A stretch of 64,000 bases of DNA, taken from assembly GCF_029784135.1 (NCBI RefSeq), contig NC_073745.1, positions 308,030,834 to 308,094,833 of the forward strand, read 5' to 3'. The notes under the pieces were generated by a model. The model had not been told where the DNA came from. It saw only the letters and a program-made list of their open reading frames with translations, and searched no databases. Numbering within the stretch: position 1 is the first letter of the stretch; every line of letters begins with the position of its first letter. Shown piece after piece: positions 56,361-64,000 of this stretch. A program made the translations under genes and the position numbers. The stretch is from Toxorhynchites rutilus septentrionalis (lineage: Eukaryota > Arthropoda > Insecta > Diptera > Culicidae).

Positions 56361-57740
56361 CCATAGGGAAATCACCTTTCTGGCAACCCTTCTCGTCGGT
56401 TTCATCCCAATGTCCTGGAAATAAAAGTAATGATGGCGGAGTTTCGAGTGACATAACATGCGCTACCATAACCAACCTTCACCTCGTGACGACAATATTT
56501 GTGTCTACATTCAACTTCCTAAAATGCTACCTGCAGAAAATGATTTATCCATTAGAATCATACACCTTACTGGAATTCCGGCTGATTACGAGTACAATGT
56601 GGCAGCATGCAGTGGTTACCTGTGAAATCATGTTGAAAAAAGCGATATTTCAGTACGACGTTTTCACTCCCCCACGGCCACAGGAAACAAACGAACCCTC
56701 ACCATATAGAAATCACATAGGACTTTTGTAATGACATCATATTTTTCTTACTAATACTGACATACATTGCCTACTACTCCACCTCGATGTGTATTCCTTT
56801 GGTTTCATCGGTTTCTCTGTCTAAACCAGAAACAAAAATATGATCTATATTTCTCTTTTTTTATCCTTCACCAGTCTGAGAAATCGATTAAATTTATTCT
56901 CTTATCTTGTATGGCAGGATCGCCAATGTGGTATTCCGGCAAACAACACACAACACTATAAATTGCTTGAAAACCGACATCCAAATCTTTCTCAATGTCA
57001 TAATCAACACATTCGTACTCATTCCGACTACACACTAAATCTAGGATACCACAACCACGTGGACAGAAAAAGCATTTTTTTAGACACCCCCTTCCCCCCG
57101 TGGACAAGCGTGGACATTCCTTATACCACTCCCCCTGTTGTCCACGTCCATACCGCCGGTTTTGAGGAAAAAATCAAGAAATTCTATTTTTTTCGCTTAA
57201 ATTTCATTTCAAGTTTTTGTTTGTTTTGTTTCTATTTTCTATCTCATATTTTTATTGATAAAAATGATAGCCTTACCAATGGTAACGTTTTGTCTTGAAA
57301 TCTTCGATTTTTTTCAACATTGACCGGGAGTTCATTATTTTATTCCGAATTCCATTTACGTTATCTCCATATCCATTTTAAAATATCGATTGTGAACTTA
57401 TTCTCGAGTATTTTTATTAAAGGTGGCTCGCTGTTTGAGTTTTCAAAAAATCAGACAATGAAATCAAGCACTTTGTTTGAAAACAATTTTTTTTCGTCTA
57501 AACATCAATGACTTTCGCTTTTACAGGTCCGGTAGTGCCTGATGGCTCTAATGAACCTAGTAAAAACAAAACATCTGCAGTGTCATCGTGATCGATGATT
57601 CCGTTGACCTAGAACCCTTATTTGTAAAATCATGCTAAAAATTGTTCGGAAAAATTCGTGCCGATTCTAAGGAAAAAACCAAAAGCATATTTTGTAGACA
57701 TACATCTTTTCGATCATAGATGCACCGTTTTTTCCCAGCT
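56361..57740. other. Unassigned, includes a GTCCACGTGG repeat fragment
   Basis: Bases 57055-57150 carry CCACGTGGAC and CCGTGGACAAGCGTGGACAT motifs like 62575-62670. Open frames at 56285-56731 and 56840-57298 show no recognisable motif. No gene is supported. Confidence 0.4.
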
Positions 57741-57941
57741 GTATGACACCCGCCATGTTTTTGATGCCAACATCTCGTCAAAAGTATTTGTTTTCTTCAA
57801 AACAGCGATCCGCGTTGGCGGCATTGTGCTTCGTTTACTAGTTTAGGGGAGCGTCAACGAATAGCTGATTTTCAGTCAGAATGAACGTTTTCAAAATTAA
57901 AATTATGAATGAAAATTAGCTTTTCCATATCAAATTAGTAT
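57741..57941. repeat. Repeat inverted relative to 2985-3150
   Basis: Phrases GCCAACATCTC, CGTCAAAAGTATTTG, TCTTCAAAACAGCG and TATGAATGAAAATTAGC match in reverse at the window start. It ends where the LTR-like repeat begins. Confidence 0.65.
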
Positions 57942-60887
57942 TGTAGCGACCCTTTTCACGCGTCCCATAAGAAATATGTTTAATAAGAATTGTAATGGTA
58001 AAGATTTATATTAGAGATAGGGAAAAATACAACCAAGGATCTTCCAATAGGATTGTTGGGATTTTCCATACTAATGGAAAATTCCATATATGCAGAAGGT
58101 AGCAAATAACATAATTTTAGTTTTGAGAGAGATGTACATCCTCAGTGAAGGATTGGGATAAGAGAGAAAAATAAAAGGGGTCGATCGTCAGCCACGCAGG
58201 AGGACAGTCGTGTCTCCTGCAAAAAAAGGAAAAAGTTGTGTTGTTATTTTAAAAGAAAAACCATGTGCCTAAACCGCGCGGGGCGCTTGCATTGTGGTGA
58301 CAGCGGTGGGATATGTTGTCCAAGTGGGGACAGCAGCCCACCCATCGTGGTATTTACAAATTTTGCTTTCCTTGAAGATAATCTGGAAATCAGAAATTAT
58401 CCCAAGTTGAAAAATTGTGCGAGGACAGAGATTGTAGTGAAAGAAGAAGAAAAATCGAAGAAAATATGAATGAGCATAATGCGGTACAAGAAGTGACGTT
58501 AGAAAATGAATATATCGTAGTGACAAAAATGCGGGAAATTCTTGGAATAGTCGAGCCAAGTAAAACCATCCCACTGTAGTAGTGATCTCCAAAGAAGAAA
58601 ATTTCAGTAATGAATCGTTTGTTTCGAATCGATCGAACAATAAGGATATGCTGTCGAGCATATACAGCAAAGTGAAAAGCATGTTGAGAAAAATGATTCC
58701 TGCTCCGTGTCGGTTGGAGAAGCTCATTCGGTTGAGCCATCATTGTCTGCTGAGAAGTTTGATTCACGATCGACGTTTTTGCTGGACTGTGGCCCCGAGA
58801 TGTTTATCTACGTCGGATCGTATATGGCAAACCATTCGTTGGACAGAGGAGGTGGTATGAAACCACTTAATTATAGGAGAAATAGTATAATAGACCGTGT
58901 GTTGTGAAAACATGGACATGGATAAGTTTAGTAGTTTATTTCCTAATTTTTTAAGAAAGTTTTCGTTATATGTTTTTGAAGATATAAAAACGACTTAGGA
59001 TGAAATAAACACACCTTGTTCTATTTCACGTACCGGCTCTTCTGCGATTAACTGTAAATCTGTGAAGCAAATTGTCGGTAGCGTATAACAGTTAGTTAGA
59101 ATTCACAGTTCATAGTTAGGAACCTCATAATTGACACAATAACTTAATAGCCAATATTACTAACTGAAGTTTCATGCTGAATGCTGCAGAACTATTGCCG
59201 AATATTAATTGCGAGAGAATGACATAAAATAATAATATGAAAAAAGATAAACAATGAATGTAGAAGAGCAAGAAAAATGAGAGTTAATGGAGATTATTAA
59301 ACCAAAAAAAATATATATATATATGTATGTGATCATCAACTGAAACTGAATTTTAGTTAAGGTATGCTAATCGTTCAATGAAATTAATCTGGCGAAAGGA
59401 AAAGCTAATCAATGAATGAAGTTATTAAATATAGGAAACATGACACTACCTGAAAACAAGCTTTAGGATGGCAGGATAACAAGTCTTGAGAAACATGAAT
59501 AAAGGAAGGGACAATCATTATTTAATAATATTCCATCAATTCTGTAAAAAACTGTTTATTTCGTTTGAAAAAACATTCCTGTCTCCCATGCTTTAATAGT
59601 ATAAACAGGGCAATATGGGGAAATGCACTTATCGAATTTTGAATGTGTAATTTAAATTTTTACAAACACATTTTTGAAGTGGGATCTTTATAAAATGCAA
59701 AATTTGCATTAAAGTTCATGAGTAACTAAAGATGTGAGTTGAAACTATATTATAAAACTTTCAAATGACACAAAATAGCGCTTTAAAGGCGAAGAAAATT
59801 ATTGGAATAGACACACACGCCCTTCAAATATATGATGAATGAATCAAAAGAGTAAACAAGGGGATATTAATAAACGTATTATACGAAGAAATTTAAAAAA
59901 GAAAATAAACATGTTTTCAATGTAGCTGTAAAAGCTCAACAATGTTGATCGATAAGACGTTTTGGGAAATTTTTGGAGATATGATCATTTTATTTTTCAT
60001 TTGGAATTGCGGAATTACAGAATTGAAGGAATTCATTTTATTTTGATTACAACCGGAAATTAAGAACAGCAACTTAACATTCGTCTGCTTTGGAAAATCA
60101 AAACAGATTGAATTTATCATGAAACGATTATCAACACACCACACATCACAATATATCAGCATACTGTGGATGCTGTCGGAGTTGAAGGAATTTTTATTAA
60201 AATTACATCCGGAACATAAGAACATAAACTGAACATTTTCAACAGTTTTTTCGACATGTCGAGCTCAAATCACATTGAGTAGCGCTCTGCACTATTTTTC
60301 TACTTTTTCTTGAGCGGCAACATTCATGCTAGTTGATTGTGTTGTGAAACTCCCAACAGTTGGCATGCAAAAAACAAACAAACAACAAAAAATAATATAT
60401 ACATAGTTATATAGATAAATATTACGACAAACAAGATTATATTACATCACAAATCAAATATTATAACCCGTCATAACAAGCTCAGCCTTACAATCAATTT
60501 TAGGGAAAACTCTTCTAGTTTCCCCTAAAACTCGTTGAGTAGGGGGGATGTAGCGACCCTTTTCACGCGTCCCATAAGAAATATGTTTAATAAGAATTGT
60601 AATGGTGTAATTGTATTAGAGATAGGGAAAAATACAACCAAGGATCTTCCAATAGGATTGTTGGGATTTTCCATACTAATGGAAAATTCCATATATGCAG
60701 AAGGTAGCAAATAACATAATTTTAGTTTTGAGAGAGATGTACATCCTCAGTGAAGGATTGGGATAAGAGAGAAAAATAAAAGGGGTCGATCGTCAGCCAC
60801 GCAGGAGGACAGTCGTGTCTCCTGCAAAAAAAAGGAAAAAGTTGTGTTGTTATTTTAAAAGAAAAACCATGTGCCTAAACCGCGCGG
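57942..60887 (+). mobile_element. LTR-retrotransposon-like unit
   Basis: Direct repeats of 340 bp (57942-58281) and 339 bp (60549-60887) begin TGTAGCGACCCTTTTCACGC and end CTAAACCGCGCGG, differing mainly at one short patch. GTAGGGGGGA directly precedes the right copy and resembles a polypurine tract. The 2.27-kb interior has no reverse transcriptase; a short frame at 58707-58907 reads FLLDCGPEMFIYVGSYM, faintly like a retroelement protease start. No target duplication is found, and the right flank does not match the continuation seen at the related site near 3000. It may be a non-autonomous element or a recombined pair. Confidence 0.65.
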
Positions 60888-62399
60888 TGCAGATGGTGAA
60901 AAAATCTCATACGAAATTTGATTTGATTTTAATACGTTCAGCTGCCATCAGTACTTGTTGGAATTCATCGAAACTAGTTGCTTGGTAGAAGCTCATGATG
61001 CAGACTTTCTTCAGCCATAACTTTCTTCAAGCGAAAACCTGCTTCGGGGTTCCATTCACTTGATAGGATTTTTTTTTAACTCAACATTCTTGTGAATGAT
61101 ATGCCTTTTACAATTCGCTACAAATATGTATTTTCATCGCGTTTATGAAACGAATCGCAGTATGAGATAAGTCCCTTCAAGTGTTTTTCGGTAAAATAAA
61201 CCCTTATTCCGGAATCTGGTCGGATTTGAAATTAGCACAATATTGCGTTCTTTAAGAGGGAATTCTAGTCTAGAAATTTGAAAAAAAAACAATTTTTAGA
61301 AGAGACTTTACGGAAATCTCATTATTTACCAAGTTATAGCCATTTTAGTGATGCGATATATTATCTAGTACGGCCATAATAATTAACTTCAAACACGTTT
61401 TTCTCGAAACATGTTTTTTCAAAGTGGCTTACACGATATCTCAAGTTCTACTTATCTGATCTATGTTTATATGAATACAAGCATCCCTCTATCGCATAAA
61501 CCTATAAAAAATCATAATTTCGTAACTTTACTATTTTAAAAAAATTAAGAAACTTGAAAAAATGTTTTTAACATAATTTTTTTCTTCAAATTTCCGCCAT
61601 TTTGTCAAAAAACACGTTTTTGACTTGTCCGAGGTTCATGCGGTAGTGGCATCTTTACTGATTCAGAATCTGTTCGATTTGTTTGTTTCATATAACCAGA
61701 AGTGCTGGAATCGTGTACGCCATGGCGCAACATTTTTTTGAACCCCCTCACTTGATCAGCTTCTAATTATGGATATTTTTTTTTTGTTCAGTTTTTGTTT
61801 TATTGTGGAAAGATAGATAAACAAATAGTGATATGATGGATGGTAAAAATCTTCTTTGTTTCACTTTTTCGAAGAAACGTCCGAAATTCGTGTCTCTATC
61901 CCCCTTAATCTGATTGCGTCAAATCCTATCGGATTGTGCAAATGTTGCAACCTTGAAATACAGAATGCAAAGGCTTATTTCGTTCGGATTGCGATGTGTC
62001 AATTAATTAATCAGCAGTAGCAGCGTGAACTTTCCAGACAACTCAAAAGAAGCGTATTACAAAAACTACCAGACATCAATAAAGAACAACATCATTGCAA
62101 GAAATATATCTCCAGAGATACGGCCCGTACACTCATGGAAGAATTTGTTGTTCGTTTCAATTTTCAGAAGATCTTGAGAGTTCTCGAAAAAAAAACCAAA
62201 AAGTTTTGTCAACGAGAGCAAAAGCTAAATTCAACCCGCACTTAAGTCGTGATTTTGAATGCTACAAAAATCCAACATTCTTTGCGTTATTGGGTGTTTT
62301 TATCCTGACGGATTTAATGGCCCTCTATTACCTATTGGAATAAATTGATGGATCCGGATTCAAGTTCATGTGCGTTACCTTCAGAATATACATTTCAGG
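60888..62399. other. Unassigned stretch, no gene seen
   Basis: It contains the repeat shared with 25960-26075 at about 61180-61260. An 82-codon frame at 62095-62343 with a hydrophobic C-terminal run has no recognisable family. No RNA gene is seen. Confidence 0.4.
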
Positions 62400-62925
62400 A
62401 AAGAGGTTCAGTGATATGAAAAAATATGGATGTTTGACCGAGCAGCACTCTCAGGCAGTTCAGTCTTTTTATTGATGAATACTGAGTACTCAGGGCGGGC
62501 GTGAAGTTAAAAAAACTATTAGCTTGAATGTTTTACTTTGAAAAATACTTAACGTGTCCAAGTGGACATTATCGAAACCCTCTCCCCCCTCACCGTGGAC
62601 AAGCGTGGACATTTTCGTAAACCTACAACCCCCCCCCCCCTAAAGTTGTCCACGTGGTATGTGGACAGCCCCTTCTTGTATTTAAATTATTTTGCACTGT
62701 TATTCTGGTTGCTTCTTTTGGTCTGTACCAATTGAGCTCAAATTGAATCAATCAAAACGTTGAATATAGTGCGTTTGGACAACGCTTGACATTTAACAAT
62801 CATTCAATTGTTTATCTCGAGAAAACTAAAATGTTATTCATAGATGCGTAAGAGTATTTCCTCTCAATTGAAGCATCTATTTGCGATCTATTAAGCAATG
62901 GTCGAGTTATAAGCTAGGTAGTGCG
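62400..62925 (+). repeat. GTCCACGTGG repeat and truncated family right end
   Basis: Bases 62405-62690 match 2826-2945 and 15010-15265 and contain CACCGTGGACAAGCGTGGAC, a 13-C run and TTGTCCACGTGGTATGTGGA. Bases 62690-62925 match the right-end interior of the hairpin-terminus family at 25120-25370 but stop before the terminus. Confidence 0.65.
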
Positions 62926-63325
62926 GACTGAATCAAAACGGCTGTCAAAACAGATCAAATTGAAATGTCAAAAAAATCCAACGATCAGGAGTGTTATTTT
63001 TCTTATGATAATCAACACTATAAAAAGGTATTGTTATCAAAGGCAAAATAATTAAACTTATAAAATGAACGAACTACATTTTTCCGTCACTTTTTTAATT
63101 GACCATTTCATCTCTGAATGAGCATCTCATATTGCAAGGTATCAGAACCTGACAGAATATCAACAATCTACGAATAACGCTTAGTTCACTCCAATATTTC
63201 AGTGTGGGAGCAAAATTCGACATTGACGAATTTCGATACGTACATACATAGCAATAGTGGAATGTTTTTTTTTCTAACGTCGGTGAAAACAGCTTTGCTA
63301 GTGAAGCTGACCGAATGGAATCCGC

Positions 63326-63719
63326 TTAATTATGATCCGCTAGTCCTGGTGATGAATATAACGGTAAAGCAATCTGCGCTTCGTGTTGATGGACGTAATC
63401 TTCTGAGTCAACTACCGGCTTAATTGTGGAGAAGGCGTTACGGATTCTTACGAGGATTCTTTTCCGGTTGAAATGTAACGATGTATTTGTATCAAAATAA
63501 TCCTGAAAATGTGTATGAAAGGTTTGCTATACTTTTGGTTTTCAATAATTGAAACATCATACTTACTTCACAGATACGGGAACCCTTATTTGGAACTAGT
63601 TTGTCGTCTCCGCAAAAATCGACCCAGCGCGTCTGTAAATACGTTTCCGAGGGTATACGATAAAAACTAACGAGAACATTTTCACTCGTATTCGGGCAGC
63701 CTTCCACTGAGCAAGGCAT
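63326..63719 (-). CDS. THAP-domain gene, partial, altered zinc ligand
   Basis: Exon 1 (63719-63567) reads MPCSVEGCPNTSENVLVSFY, then RIPSETYLQTRWVDFCGDD and RIC, giving the first Cys pair (C3, C8), the Trp and the third Cys of a THAP domain. A 64-bp intron with GTAAGT and TTTCAG ends leads in phase 0 to exon 2 (63502-63326), which begins DYFDTNTSLHFN and stops after 59 codons. THAP domains end C-x2-H-F; here the join gives C-E-D-Y-F, with Tyr where the zinc-binding His belongs. Either the relic is mutated or the true second exon lies elsewhere. The total of about 109 aa has no transposase part. Confidence 0.55.
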
Positions 63720-64000
63720 TTTCAATGTCAACTTTCCCTGATATAATATTTCTCCGAACGAAATAAAAACAAACGAGTCACGTAAATGTTTACTCCTGCG
63801 ATTTGAAAACATTCTATAAAAAGTGGAACGAAGAGTTGCCAGATGATTTTTATAAAAGGTCGGTAAAAAATATGTGAAAGTCTGTTAAACATGTGGAAAT
63901 ATCTGTAAAAGTGTGCGGATCTGTAGAAATGTATTTTAACGTTAATTTCCACAGATTCATTAATACTTTATACATCGGAATACACGTACGATTGTCTTTT

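Noticed and set aside
58707..58907. A retroelement protease frame
   Set aside because: Only a faint FLLDCG resemblance; no other polymerase domain follows.
62095..62343. An 82-codon frame with a hydrophobic end as a small membrane protein
   Set aside because: No supporting start context, homologue or neighbour; such a frame is expected by chance at this length.

Overview
The window looks like repeat-rich nuclear DNA of a culicine mosquito, most likely Aedes. Three things suggest this: a compact spliced host gene carries a 6.1-kb transposon-filled intron; a tRNA-headed SINE of the Feilai type occurs twice; and mariner, hAT, Helitron, PIF/Harbinger-like and non-LTR elements are nested in one another. 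The genus is inferred from repeat style and was not checked against any database.

The one confident host gene is Urm1, the ubiquitin-like sulfur carrier of tRNA thiolation and urmylation. It has four exons from 29404 to 36059, predicts 109 aa and ends in the diagnostic Gly-Gly. Its second intron holds a ZBED5/FAM200-like hAT relic, two terminal-hairpin elements and a Helitron end.

Layout. 1-5.9 kb: a Helitron, a hAT relic, a small inverted-repeat element and a THAP pseudogene whose second exon was hit by a TA-target element, itself hit by a second copy of the same family. 6.4-8.4 kb: an open THAP plus DDE transposase gene of ISL2EU type, with a miniature element in its intron. 8.45-11.93 kb: an apparently complete autonomous hAT-like element (757-aa transposase, one intron, matching termini, 5-bp target duplication). 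12-18.3 kb: mariner and Harbinger-like relics, a palindromic repeat, a Helitron carrying a SINE, and a SWIM-domain gene fragment. 18.3-28.6 kb: a run of related elements (TTGACGTAGGACTACG at one end, a 9-bp-stem hairpin next to it), several carrying histone-gene debris. 29.4-36.1 kb: Urm1. 36.4-43.2 kb: another hairpin-end element, a Helitron with an internal minisatellite, and a LINE pierced by a SINE and by a hAT-type MITE that itself holds a mariner. 43.5-48.9 kb: two mariner relics, one with a short SINE, then a hAT element with a second hAT-type element nested in it. 49-51.3 kb: unassigned, partly GC-richer. 51.3-57 kb: MITEs, two LINE relics, a Helitron piece and a third copy of the TA-target element. 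57.9-60.9 kb: a pair of 340-bp direct repeats like LTRs around a poorly coding interior. 63.3-63.7 kb: a possible THAP gene with an altered zinc ligand.

Exact junctions and target duplications give relative ages for many insertions. The most unusual feature is the repeated presence of histone H2A coding sequence, histone 3'-end stem-loops and a TATA/initiator promoter inside one family of non-coding transposons.
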